Part shown: positions 55,242-63,666 of the stretch, piece by piece
How the letters are laid out: each line of letters opens with the position of its first letter
Position numbering within the stretch: the stretch's first letter is position 1
From: Loktanella sp. Alg231-35
GTDB lineage: Bacteria; Pseudomonadota; Alphaproteobacteria; Rhodobacterales; Rhodobacteraceae
Assembly: GCF_900143545.1 (NCBI RefSeq)
Contig: NZ_FREV01000003.1
Coordinates: forward strand, 496,001-560,000
DNA: 64,000 nt
Direction: 5' to 3'
The notes under the pieces: model-generated
What the model saw: the letters and a program-made list of their open reading frames with translations, nothing else
Told to the model about the DNA's origin: nothing
Database searches by the model: none
Made by a program: the position numbers and the translations under genes

Positions 55242-56441
55242 ATGGCCATATCTGGCAAGCTTACAAAGAAGCTGGTTGAGAACCTTGGGGCAGGGCGTCA
55301 CGGCGATGGCGGCGGGCTTTATCTTGTGGTTGATCCATCCGGCGCGCGGCGCTGGATTGTTCGGGTTGTGGTTAAAGGCCAGAAAAACAAAAAGGGTGCG
55401 CCATTGCGGACTGATTTTGGTTTGGGTGGCGCGGATGTAGTGACCATCAACCAAGCCCGCGACCGTGCGCTGGAATATCGCCGCATGGCAAAACAGGGAT
55501 TGAACCCCCGTTTCAATGCCCAGCGCCAAATCCCGACTTTCGAAGAATTTGCGCAACAGGTTCACATTGATCGGATGCCGACGTGGAAGAACGCCAAGCA
55601 TGGGCAGCAATGGATCAACACACTGCGCGATTATGCCTTTCCCAAGATTGGACGGATGCCGCTGGACAGCATCGACCAACCTGAAGTGATGATGTGCCTA
55701 TCGCCAATCTGGACGGAAAAGCACGAGACCGCGCGGCGGTTATCTCAGCGGATCAAGACGGTTCTGGACGTGGCCAAGTCCAAGGGCTTTCGGTCCGGCG
55801 AAAACCCCGTAAACTCCATCAAGGACGCAGGTGCGCTACCCAAGGTGAAAGCCAAGGTTAAACACCACAAGGCTATGCGCTGGCAGGATGTGCCAGCCTT
55901 CTACGCCGATTTAAAAACCCTCAATGCAATGTCAGCCCATGCCTTGCGGTTCACCTGTTTGACTGGATCAAGGACAAGCGAAGTCTTGGGGATGCGCTGG
56001 GGTGAAATAGACTTTGATGCACGGCTGTGGACCTGTCCGTTGGAACGAATGAAAACGGGCGCGGAACACCGCGTTCCTTTGACAGATGAAATGCTGTCGA
56101 TCATTGAGCCGCTCAAGGCTCTTAAGTCTGAGTACGTATTTGAGGGCCAGAAACGCCACAAGCCGCTATCCAATATGTCGATGCTAATGCTGTTGCGGCG
56201 GATGGATGTCCAAGGGGTCACGGTCCACGGTTTTCGATCAACTTTCCGCGATTGGGCGTCTGAGGTTGCCAATGCACCGCGAGAGATTGCAGAAATGAGC
56301 CTATCACATAGAGTAGGGTCAGATGTAGAGCGTGCCTATGCGCGGTCAGACTTGCTGGATAAGCGGCGGGTGTTGATAGAGCAGTGGTCAGTATTCGTTT
56401 TGACCCAAGCATTGGGGGGCTATCTTGAGTGGCAGCAATGA
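55242..56441 (+). CDS. Tyrosine recombinase (site-specific integrase)
   Basis: A 399-residue integrase from ATG 55242; the frame is open 30 codons further up but those residues do not resemble the family. An N-terminal DUF4102-like arm ([20 protein letters not shown]) precedes a SAM-like DNA-binding domain and the catalytic domain, with Arg in [13 protein letters not shown] near residue 245, [11 protein letters not shown] near 327, LSHRVGS near 350 and the nucleophile Tyr in VERAYARSD near 360. It lies next to tRNA-Ser. No excisionase or phage gene is seen. Confidence 0.93.
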   Translation: MAISGKLTKKLVENLGAGRHGDGGGLYLVVDPSGARRWIVRVVVKGQKNKKGAPLRTDFGLGGADVVTINQARDRALEYRRMAKQGLNPRFNAQRQIPTFEEFAQQVHIDRMPTWKNAKHGQQWINTLRDYAFPKIGRMPLDSIDQPEVMMCLSPIWTEKHETARRLSQRIKTVLDVAKSKGFRSGENPVNSIKDAGALPKVKAKVKHHKAMRWQDVPAFYADLKTLNAMSAHALRFTCLTGSRTSEVLGMRWGEIDFDARLWTCPLERMKTGAEHRVPLTDEMLSIIEPLKALKSEYVFEGQKRHKPLSNMSMLMLLRRMDVQGVTVHGFRSTFRDWASEVANAPREIAEMSLSHRVGSDVERAYARSDLLDKRRVLIEQWSVFVLTQALGGYLEWQQ

Positions 56442-57273
56442 AGCTTTTGTTGAAATAATTCGCTTTGACAGATTCTCTCAAAAAATGAAGTATGGTGGTG
56501 TTGGGATGGTCTTTGGGAAGATCAACCATGGCCTCACAACAAACTATTTTTCCGAGATTTTTTATGAGTCGCAAGTCGGTAGCGATGGAGTTCCTGTTGT
56601 ATCGTTACAAGCGGCATCCAAGGCAATTTTGTATGATATTGCATCGGAAATATCGGTTGCTCTGCGCTTTTTGCAAGGTCGCGAATGGTTTGATGCCAAC
56701 GTTCAGTTTTCTACCACTGGGTTGCCCCCATTCAGTGAAATTGTCGTAGATGGTTGGCGTGCGGAATGGGGAAACTCAACGCGAGTTGATTTAGAATTCT
56801 ACCTTGAAGACCTTTGCCAAGAACTCGAACTAAATGATCTGATCTATAGCCAAGAGTGGTACTATGCTAAGGCCAGTTATCTCTACTTCAAAGATCACAA
56901 ACTTCCTGATCACGCGATGACGATTGGCATTCTGCTTTCGCAGATGTGGTGGAAACTTGAGCAAGAGGATGCGGCAATTCGAGGTCGAGAGAACCAAAGA
57001 TCTTTAGATCGTGCCAACTTAGCAAAAAAACTACGGATGAAAGAGCAAGCTACAGCCAAGGATACTGTTCTTGTCATGTATTGGCATAGGGCTTTGCAGG
57101 AACACGGAGCCGAGGTGATGAAGCGCGATAGCAATGCCGCTCAAGCCATTTTTGCCATGGCAACAGAGAGAAGACCGCGAGAGCTGCAAATACGAAGTTC
57201 AGGCAAGATCATAGGTGCGGAGGCAATCCGAAAGAGGTTGGTTGAGTTGAGGCGGCAAGGTAAAATTGGATAA
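56425..57273 (+). CDS. Hypothetical protein of the integrase element
   Basis: A 282-residue soluble product from TTG 56425, overlapping the integrase end by 17 bases with GGGGGG 5 bases upstream; ATG 56485 is the other start. Base composition is clearly more AT-rich than its neighbours, a sign of transfer. It has a beta-rich first half, an acidic middle (VDLEFYLEDLCQELELNDLI) and a helical basic C-terminal third (RANLAKKLRMKEQATAKDTV, ending RRQGKIG). I do not recognise a family. Confidence 0.7.
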   Translation: MSGSNEAFVEIIRFDRFSQKMKYGGVGMVFGKINHGLTTNYFSEIFYESQVGSDGVPVVSLQAASKAILYDIASEISVALRFLQGREWFDANVQFSTTGLPPFSEIVVDGWRAEWGNSTRVDLEFYLEDLCQELELNDLIYSQEWYYAKASYLYFKDHKLPDHAMTIGILLSQMWWKLEQEDAAIRGRENQRSLDRANLAKKLRMKEQATAKDTVLVMYWHRALQEHGAEVMKRDSNAAQAIFAMATERRPRELQIRSSGKIIGAEAIRKRLVELRRQGKIG

Positions 57274-57598
57274 ATCGCCCAAGTTTCCCAAATCGGTAAA
57301 AGTGGGCGAACCTTCCGTTTTATCAAGCTGAAATTGCGGTCAGTTCCGTCTCACCCGCATGAGGGCCTCCAAGGTCGGCAAGGCGGACCAAGCCCTCTTT
57401 CGCTGCGGCGCCCCCAACGGCTCTTTTGGGCGCTTTGCGACATCGGTGAGCCTGGTGCTTAACCACGGGCAAGAATTTTACCCACGCCAAACACAACCAA
57501 TATTAGAGTGTTAAACATTTAGGGCGCGCGTTCTGATATACGCACCCGTCAGAGAAGAACTTAAATGAATCTCATCGATGCATCCAAATCACGAAGTT
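57274..57598. other. Gap after the integrase element, no gene seen
   Basis: The 325 bases between the unknown element gene and the uraH-like gene hold no convincing frame. I looked for a repeat of the tRNA-Ser 3' end that would mark the far attachment site and found none here. GAACTT and AAGTTC at about 57559 and 57593 could pair but are weak. Confidence 0.5.
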
Positions 57599-57982
57599 CT
57601 ACGCACCACCGCGAAACAACGAAAAGCCCCATGGTGTGAATTTGAATGGCAAGTGAAAATGTTCTTCTAAATGATTGATCCCGAAGCGAAAGATAGCGAT
57701 TTCTAGGAATGAAGGATCGGACACTTCAACGCCGCACATGCGATAGAAAGGGCCCACGTCAAACTCGACCTCATACATGCCGCGGGTAGTGCCAATTCCT
57801 TGGATAATCGGGTGTTGCAATAGGCCGTCATCGTTACATTGACCTCTGGCGATCTCGCGGCGGGCTTCATCTAGAAAGACCAATCTCACGTTCAAACCAG
57901 CCGCTGGGACACCGCGCGCGATATCTACTGCGTGAATTGAAATGCCGCCAACCCGATGCTGGTCTTTGGTTGAAGTTCCCAT
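57599..57982 (-). CDS. Divergent 5-hydroxyisourate hydrolase (transthyretin-like)
   Basis: A 127-residue transthyretin-fold protein, start ATG 57982 with an AGGC site; ATG 58000 is an alternative. HIUase features are ISIHAVDIARGVPAAGLNV at the N-terminus and a C-terminal HFHLPFKFTPWGFSLFRGGA. However, the usual NxDGR reads NDDGL, losing the catalytic-type Arg, and the YRGS end reads FRGG. It may be slow, act on another substrate, or bind rather than cleave. It is divergent from the LysR gene in the ureide cluster. Confidence 0.82.
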   Translation of the reverse strand: MGTSTKDQHRVGGISIHAVDIARGVPAAGLNVRLVFLDEARREIARGQCNDDGLLQHPIIQGIGTTRGMYEVEFDVGPFYRMCGVEVSDPSFLEIAIFRFGINHLEEHFHLPFKFTPWGFSLFRGGA

Positions 57983-58111
57983 GTCGTTCGCCTGTTCCAT
58001 CTGTTTATTGCGCGCGCTCTTACCCCTGAGCGCTGCCCCTCCAAGGTACCATCTCTCCAAACAAGCTTGCCATGGGGCGCCAATCTGATCCACGATAAAA
58101 AGATCACAAGC

Positions 58112-58130
58112 GCGTTCAAAATTTCAGAAC
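58112..58130. promoter_or_regulatory. Putative LysR-type operator, copy 1
   Basis: A 19-base site beginning GCGTTC and ending TTTCAGAAC, with a GTTC-N9-GAAC palindrome that fits the T-N11-A LysR pattern. It lies 66 bases before the lysR start and 130 bases before the divergent uraH-like start. A second copy with 16 of 19 bases the same lies before uraD at 59230. Confidence 0.7.
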
Positions 58131-58195
58131 AAAGCACTGACGTCATCGATCCATTCCCATCAGGGGCAAGACGGGCCCTTCAAAAAGGTAACGCT

Positions 58196-59134
58196 ATGTC
58201 CCTCCATCTTGTGCCACGCTCTTTGCAGTATTTCGAACAGGTTGCGCTGCAAGGTTCGATCCAGGCGGCATCACGTGAATTGGGCATTTCGGCCTCAGCG
58301 ATTCAACGCCAGATCGTGATGATCGAAGAGTCCGTTGGCGAGGCCTTGTTTGAGCGTGACCCGAAGGGAATGATACTGACGCCAACCGGGCGTTTGATCT
58401 TGGACCTTGCGCGGGACTGGCGGCTGGGCAACGCCCGGCTTTGGTCGGCGGTGCAAGCGAACCGCGGCATCGAGCATGGTCACATCAGGATTGCCGCCAT
58501 GGATGGGATGGTGAACGGACTTGTTCCTACTTTACTCAGGGATGTGTCCCAGGCGCTGCCGAAAGTATACGTCGATATCGACATTCTTAGCCCGGACAAT
58601 GCGGTCAAAGGTATCCTGCAAGGAGATTATGACCTCAGCATCGTGGCCAATGCCCCACCGGACAGAAAGCTGGTTTGCCACTGGAAAGAAGACTTCCCGC
58701 TAGGATGTATCGTATCTCCCCAGCACGTATTGGCCGGACGGGCCTCCATCTTTCTGGAAGAATTCATTTCCCACCCTGTGGTTTTTCAAAGCAGCTATAT
58801 TTCTATCAGGAAGCACCTTGAAGCGCGCCATGGGTGGATATTCGAGAAAGCGACCCGCGCAATCGTTGCGAATTCCCCGCATCTCATCAAGGTTCTGGCC
58901 GCGTCGGGCGACTACATCGCACTTACCTCCGAATTGGATGCGGCGTCAGAAATCAGAGCCGGACTGCTGGAGTTCATTCCCGTTGAAGATGAGAATGCCC
59001 TTCAGCAAACGATCAGCGTCATTTCGAATGTGGATGCGATGGAAACCGATTTGACTGTCAAAGTCATTTCAATGGCGGTTCAGAATTTTCAACGTACGGC
59101 GGCATCGCTTTCCTCAACCCAAAGAGTTTCTTAA
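58196..59134 (+). CDS. LysR-family regulator of the ureide cluster
   Basis: A 312-residue regulator from ATG 58196 with AAAAAGG 9 bases upstream; a longer open frame upstream lacks similarity. The N-terminal helix-turn-helix is seen in YFEQVALQGSIQAASRELGI and SASAIQRQIVMIEESVGEAL, followed by a periplasmic-binding-like ligand domain (about 90-300). It stands between the uraH-like gene and uraD, with matching operator-like sites on both sides, so it probably controls the whole cluster in response to a purine breakdown product. Confidence 0.9.
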   Translation: MSLHLVPRSLQYFEQVALQGSIQAASRELGISASAIQRQIVMIEESVGEALFERDPKGMILTPTGRLILDLARDWRLGNARLWSAVQANRGIEHGHIRIAAMDGMVNGLVPTLLRDVSQALPKVYVDIDILSPDNAVKGILQGDYDLSIVANAPPDRKLVCHWKEDFPLGCIVSPQHVLAGRASIFLEEFISHPVVFQSSYISIRKHLEARHGWIFEKATRAIVANSPHLIKVLAASGDYIALTSELDAASEIRAGLLEFIPVEDENALQQTISVISNVDAMETDLTVKVISMAVQNFQRTAASLSSTQRVS

Positions 59135-59229
59135 TCTGATTTTTACAGTTCACGATTGCACATCGGTTCGGATTGAGGGCCGCTCATGAGCCGAAACACC
59201 GAGGATCAATAGGTTAACACGCCATCTCT

Positions 59230-59248
59230 GCGTTCTATTTTTCAGAAC
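59230..59248. promoter_or_regulatory. Putative LysR-type operator, copy 2
   Basis: A 19-base site beginning GCGTTC and ending TTTCAGAAC, differing from copy 1 at three central A/T positions only. It lies 87 bases before uraD, the first gene of the uraD-tctBAC run. Confidence 0.7.
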
Positions 59249-59334
59249 GGCAGGCTGATTTTTAATCTATAGACAGCAACGACAGACCAATCGTAGCCTT
59301 TGATCAAAGAGTGACAAAACGGATGGGGTCCCAA

Positions 59335-59856
59335 ATGACAAGCATTGCCCAGATCGACATTTCGGACGATAAAACCGCACAGGCCTATATCCTCCCGCTG
59401 ATCGAACGCTCGCCTGACATTGCCGAAAGAGTGGCGGCCCAACGCCCTTTCCGGACTGCCACGAAATTGGCTGCCGTCATCCAAAAAGAGTTGGTGCGGC
59501 TGGGCGATGATGAGACAATTCAGCTGTTCTGTGCCCATCCGGAATTGGCACCGGATAATCCCTCGGCTATGACGGCAGAGTCCCAATCTGAGCAGGGACG
59601 CCTGAATTTGACCGATAGCGTTGGTGACGAGCGCAACCGCATTTCTGAATTGAATGTCTCGTACCGCGAGAAATTCGGATTCCCTTTTATCACCGCGGTC
59701 TTTCGGCACGAGGATATGGCCAGTGTCCTGGCCGAATTCGAAGATCGCCTGACTGGCGATAAATCCACAGAGATCAAAACCGCCTTGGACCACATTATTG
59801 CGATCATGCGGTCGCGCGTCGAAAACAGCTTCGGCAAATCGGGAAATGGGGCATAA
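59335..59856 (+). CDS. uraD: OHCU decarboxylase (UraD)
   Basis: Converts OHCU, the product of 5-hydroxyisourate hydrolysis, to S-allantoin in urate breakdown. I use ATG 59335, with GGGG 6 bases before it; GTG 59311 and ATG 59323 are alternatives. The 173 residues show the catalytic LFCAHPELAPDNPSAMTAES (His 68, Glu 70), then LNVSYREKFGFPFITAV near 115 and the C-terminal DHIIAIMRSRVEN. Its TAA shares one base with tctB, so decarboxylase and transporter are one operon. Confidence 0.9.
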   Translation: MTSIAQIDISDDKTAQAYILPLIERSPDIAERVAAQRPFRTATKLAAVIQKELVRLGDDETIQLFCAHPELAPDNPSAMTAESQSEQGRLNLTDSVGDERNRISELNVSYREKFGFPFITAVFRHEDMASVLAEFEDRLTGDKSTEIKTALDHIIAIMRSRVENSFGKSGNGA

Positions 59857-60353
59857 TGACAAAACTGCCTGACCACAGTACAGAGCTTGGCGCAGAACCG
59901 GCAGAGGCAACATCCTTGGGTTGGGGGTCTGCGATTGGCGGGCTGTTACTACTCGTTCTTAGCATTATCTTTATGGCTGGGGGGTGGCGCCTTGGGCTTG
60001 GTGTTCCGACACGGCTGGGGACCGGCGCGTTCCCGTTCTTTGCGGGCGGTATACTGGCCGTTCTGGCGTGCGCCATTTGCATTGATGAACGACGCGGCGA
60101 TGGCATTGCCGACACACCTGATTGGATCGCTTTTCTGGCCATAAGCGCGGCCCTTGCGGTATTCGCCCTGACCGCTGACCAAGTCGGACTGGTGCCTGCG
60201 GCGTTCCTGACGGTCATTATAGCAAGCCTGCCTGACACCAGCCTTTCGTTGCTGGGAAAAGCAATTCTCGGCGTCGTTGTATCAGTGGCCTGCTGGATTC
60301 TCTTTATTGAGTTGCTGAACCTTCCCGTCAAACCCTTCGTGAGGTTCTGGTAA
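59856..60353 (+). CDS. Tripartite tricarboxylate transporter, small membrane subunit TctB
   Basis: A 165-residue protein with four helices (about residues 26-43, 55-75, 90-110 and 135-155) and a polar N-terminus, matching the TctB family. It starts in the uraD stop (TAATG) and shares one base with tctA. It works with TctA and the binding protein TctC. Confidence 0.88.
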   Translation: MTKLPDHSTELGAEPAEATSLGWGSAIGGLLLLVLSIIFMAGGWRLGLGVPTRLGTGAFPFFAGGILAVLACAICIDERRGDGIADTPDWIAFLAISAALAVFALTADQVGLVPAAFLTVIIASLPDTSLSLLGKAILGVVVSVACWILFIELLNLPVKPFVRFW

Positions 60354-61873
60354 TGGATATTCTCGCAAGCTTTGGTCAGGGCCTTTTGGTCGTACTGGAA
60401 CCGCAAAACCTGATGTATTGTTTCATCGGGGTGTTCTTGGGAACCTTCATTGGCGTGTTGCCGGGCATTGGGTCTATGGCCGCAATCGCGATGATCCTGC
60501 CCCTGACATTCTACCTCGACCCGACCCCGGCGATTATCATGATCGCTGCGGTGTTTTATGGTGCTGAATACGGCGGATCGACGGCGGCGATCCTGATGAA
60601 TGTGCCCGGGACGCCTGCAGCATCGATCACCGCAATCGAAGGGCATGCACTGGCCAAGAAAGGCCGTGCCGGGGTTGCTCTGTTTTCAACTGCGACGGCC
60701 TCTTTTGGAGGCGGTGTTTTTGGCATGATTGTCATTGCATTCTTGTCGCCCTCACTTGCCAAACTTGCGCTGTCGTTCGGGCCCGCGGACTATTTCGCGG
60801 TGATCTTGCTCGGGCTGGTTGCGGCTTCGGCGGTCAGTAATGGTGGCGCGCTCAAAGGGATTGCCATGGTGGTCACGGGTCTGATGCTTGGCACGATAGG
60901 CATTGACCTCACAACCGGGGATCTGCGGTTCACGATGGGCATACCGGAACTGCGCGACGGAGTGCATATTGTGATCGTCGCCATGGGTTTGTTTGGCGTG
61001 ACCGAACTGATCGCGTCGATCCGCACGAACCTAAAAGGCAAGTCCGACGTCGAGGTCGATTTCGACGATCTCTATCCTTCAAAAGAGGAATGGAAATCAC
61101 TGCCGGCGCCGATCCTGCGCGGCAGTGCGATCGGGTCGTTCTTTGGAGCCCTTCCCGGTACAGGTCAAACAATCGCCGCCGCCATTGCCTATGCGGTCGA
61201 AAAGCGCGTTTCGCCTTGGCGTAAGCGCTTTGGCACGGGTGTCGTTCCTGGTGTCGCCGTGCCCGAAGCGGCCAACAACGCGGCGACCCAGACCGCCTTT
61301 ATCCCGACGCTGACCCTGGGCGTTCCCGGCAGCCCGCCCATGGCCATCGTCATCGGGGCCCTGATGATTTACGGAATCACCCCTGGTCCACGCTTGTTAA
61401 CGGAACAGCCGGATATGTTCTGGGGGCTGGTCGCCAGTTTTCTGGTCGGCAACATCATGCTTCTTGTTCTGAATGTGCCGCTGATTGGAATGTGGGTGCG
61501 GCTGCTCAAGATCCCTTACAAATACATGTACCCTACAATTATCGTCTTGATTTGTATGGGCGTTTACAGCCTGAACAACAATGTATTCGACATCTGGCTG
61601 ACCCTCGTGATCGGCGCTGCGGGCTACATTATGCGGCTGTTTCGATTTGAACCTGCTCCGCTTCTTTTGGGCTTCGTTCTTGGCCCCATAATGGAGGAAC
61701 AATTGCGTCGGACCATGCTGCTCTCTCGCGGCGATCCGATGGTGTTTCTGGAGCGACCAATCAGCGCGACACTGATCGCGATCACCGTCGGAATTCTAAT
61801 CTTCGGTCTGTATTCTACCCAACGCAAACGCCGCCAGACACGTGCGGCTCAACAAAACTCAACAGGAAGGTAA
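60353..61873 (+). CDS. Tripartite tricarboxylate transporter, large membrane subunit TctA
   Basis: A 506-residue transporter core with about twelve helices. The family sequences GTFIGVLPGIGSMAAIAMIL near residue 30, YGAEYGGSTAAILMNVPGTP near 68, and the second-half repeat FFGALPGTGQTIAAAIAY near 263, with PEAANNAA and TLGVPGSPPMAIVIGAL following, are all present. Known relatives carry citrate, tartrate or aromatic acids; here the partner genes point to a urate- or ureide-type anion. Confidence 0.93.
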   Translation: MDILASFGQGLLVVLEPQNLMYCFIGVFLGTFIGVLPGIGSMAAIAMILPLTFYLDPTPAIIMIAAVFYGAEYGGSTAAILMNVPGTPAASITAIEGHALAKKGRAGVALFSTATASFGGGVFGMIVIAFLSPSLAKLALSFGPADYFAVILLGLVAASAVSNGGALKGIAMVVTGLMLGTIGIDLTTGDLRFTMGIPELRDGVHIVIVAMGLFGVTELIASIRTNLKGKSDVEVDFDDLYPSKEEWKSLPAPILRGSAIGSFFGALPGTGQTIAAAIAYAVEKRVSPWRKRFGTGVVPGVAVPEAANNAATQTAFIPTLTLGVPGSPPMAIVIGALMIYGITPGPRLLTEQPDMFWGLVASFLVGNIMLLVLNVPLIGMWVRLLKIPYKYMYPTIIVLICMGVYSLNNNVFDIWLTLVIGAAGYIMRLFRFEPAPLLLGFVLGPIMEEQLRRTMLLSRGDPMVFLERPISATLIAITVGILIFGLYSTQRKRRQTRAAQQNSTGR

Positions 61874-61878
61874 ACCGT

Positions 61879-62853
61879 ATGAAACTTGATCGCAGAACAA
61901 TATTGGGAACAAGTCTGGCAGCTTTAACAGCGCTCTCGGCTTCATTTGCAATGGCAGAACCCGGCCCATGGAGCGATGAGCCAGTCCGCATTGTCGTCAC
62001 CTTCCCTCCCGGTGGCACAAGTGATCTGGTCGCACGTCTGGTGGCGCAATATCTTGATACCGAATTCGGGCAGAAAGCCGTGGTTGACAATCGCCCCGGC
62101 GCTGCAGGCACGGTCGCGGCTGATTTTGTGTCCCAGCAGGATCCCGATGGCACAACGGTGCTTCTGGCCAACAACGCGCCCTTCACAATTGCGCCGACAC
62201 GGTTCAAGTCGATCCCCTATGAGCCAATCGACGGGTTTACGCACCTCGCCTATATCGGTGCTTCGGCGCCCGGCCTCTTTGTTCATCCTTCCTCAGGGAT
62301 TACGACCTTGGAAGAATACGTTGCATTTGTGGAAACTGCGCCCATGACCTATGGCTCAAGCGGGGTTGGCTCGATTTCACACATCCTAGGCGAAGCAGTA
62401 GATGCCGCCGTTGGGGTCGAGTCGATCCACGTTCCCTACCAAGGCAGCTCCCCAGCCATTCAGGACTTCAGAGCAGGAGTCCTAGACAGTTTTTATGACA
62501 TGGTTGTTCAAAATAGCGACATGATCGAAGATAACGAAGCCGTGGCTCTCGCGATTGCGTCCCCCGAACGCAACCCACAGCTTCCTGACGTTCCGACGTT
62601 CAAGGAACAGGGCTATGATGTCGTCATCGAGAATTGGGTTGGCCTGTCGGGTCCGGCCGGGATCGATCCAGCAATGGCCGCAAAAATTAATGAAACAGTA
62701 CTGGCAGTTTTCGCGATCCCCGAAGTCCGGGACCGCCTGACCGAGCTGGGTATCACCCACACAGCCATGTCGACCGAGGACTACTCCACTTTGGTCGGTG
62801 AACTGATCGAGGTTTGGAAGCCGCTTATCATCGCAGCAGGCATCGCTGAGTAA
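61879..62853 (+). CDS. Tripartite tricarboxylate transporter binding protein TctC
   Basis: A 324-residue periplasmic receptor of the Bug/TctC family. The signal peptide (MKLDRRTILGTSLAALTALS then ASFAMA) contains a double Arg, so Tat or Sec export are both possible. VRIVVTFPPGGTSDLVARLV near residue 36, VDNRPGAAGTVAADFV near 70, and YGSSGVGSISHILGEA near 158 are the ligand-site loops. AGGAAGG precedes the start. Ligand not known; cluster context suggests an oxidised purine or ureide. Confidence 0.92.
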   Translation: MKLDRRTILGTSLAALTALSASFAMAEPGPWSDEPVRIVVTFPPGGTSDLVARLVAQYLDTEFGQKAVVDNRPGAAGTVAADFVSQQDPDGTTVLLANNAPFTIAPTRFKSIPYEPIDGFTHLAYIGASAPGLFVHPSSGITTLEEYVAFVETAPMTYGSSGVGSISHILGEAVDAAVGVESIHVPYQGSSPAIQDFRAGVLDSFYDMVVQNSDMIEDNEAVALAIASPERNPQLPDVPTFKEQGYDVVIENWVGLSGPAGIDPAMAAKINETVLAVFAIPEVRDRLTELGITHTAMSTEDYSTLVGELIEVWKPLIIAAGIAE

Positions 62854-62863
62854 CCTCCCTGGT

Positions 62864-62891
62864 GGCTGTCCCGTCTACGGATGGGACAGCC
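62864..62891 (+). other. Stem-loop between tctC and uraH
   Basis: GGCTGTCCC (62864-62872) and GGGACAGCC (62883-62891) form a 9-bp perfect stem with a 10-base loop. No T run follows, so it is more likely an mRNA-stabilising or partial attenuating stem after the binding-protein gene than a full terminator. Confidence 0.55.
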
Positions 62892-62912
62892 CGAACATTC
62901 GAAGGATAGGAA

Positions 62913-63266
62913 ATGGCAGGCTATCTCTCTACCCACGTTCTGGACACCGCCCGGGGTTGCCCCGCGCAAGGGGTCAAGATTGAACTGTTCAGGCTTTCTG
63001 AGACTGGAGATGATCTCATTCGGACGTTGACTTCAAACGCGGATGGCCGAACCGACGAATTGGTCATACCCGAAGACGAGTTCGTGTTCGGGAGCTATCA
63101 GCTCTCGTTCTCTGCAGGCGCATATCTTGCTAGCATAGATGCTTATGCAGAAAGCGAAGCGCTGTTCGACATTATCCCAATAACTTTCAAGTTGACGCGA
63201 CACATACACTTTCATGTGCCGCTGCTGCTATCGCCATATTCATACTCTACATATCTGGGTAGCTAA
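62913..63266 (+). CDS. uraH: 5-hydroxyisourate hydrolase
   Basis: Opens 5-hydroxyisourate, the product of urate oxidation, to OHCU, the substrate of UraD. The 117 residues are close to the HIUase consensus: YLSTHVLDTARGCPAQGVKI with His 8, SNADGR near residue 45, and HIHFHVPLLLSPYSYSTYLG then S at the end. The usual YRGS terminus reads YLGS. GGATAGGAA precedes the start. It is the last gene of the uraD-tct run and the more canonical of the two paralogs here. Confidence 0.92.
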   Translation: MAGYLSTHVLDTARGCPAQGVKIELFRLSETGDDLIRTLTSNADGRTDELVIPEDEFVFGSYQLSFSAGAYLASIDAYAESEALFDIIPITFKLTRHIHFHVPLLLSPYSYSTYLGS

Positions 63267-63666
63267 TGGTCGAGCGCAGCAAAATTGCCAACAATTTGAG
63301 CTGGCATCAATGATCGCCCCTTCCATTGCCAATGTCTGCTCTGCTGCGGTTCGTGAGCATTCGTGCGACATGCAGCAATTGGCACTTTGGGCTCTTAACC
63401 GACATCTGACGGTTTCACTCGGGCTTTCAGGACACACGAACTCCTTCAATGGCGGCTGAGCGGACAAAGCCGCCTTTTGCTCTCGCGGCTATTGCTCACG
63501 CAGCATTCGTTCGCAGGTGCAGCAGCATTTTTGCTGCGTTTCAGCCTGTGTCGTTAAAGCAGCCGTTCAACGCCACCGATTCAGGTGGATTTCAATTCGC
63601 GTTTCGCGACGTCTTAGCGATGTATGCTTGCTTTCAGAGAGCGACAAGCTGAGGCGGCTCGCCAAG
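63267..63666. other. Gap between uraH and the methyltransferase-like gene
   Basis: No convincing gene in 400 bases; short frames on both strands have odd Cys/Ser-rich composition and no ribosome site. A small hairpin CAGCA-TTTT-TGCTG is near 63522-63535. Confidence 0.5.

Noticed and set aside
57274..57598. Far attachment site (repeat of the tRNA-Ser 3' end)
   Set aside because: No copy of the GGTTCGAATCCC or CTGTCTGTCCGCCA segments was seen here or further right in the window.
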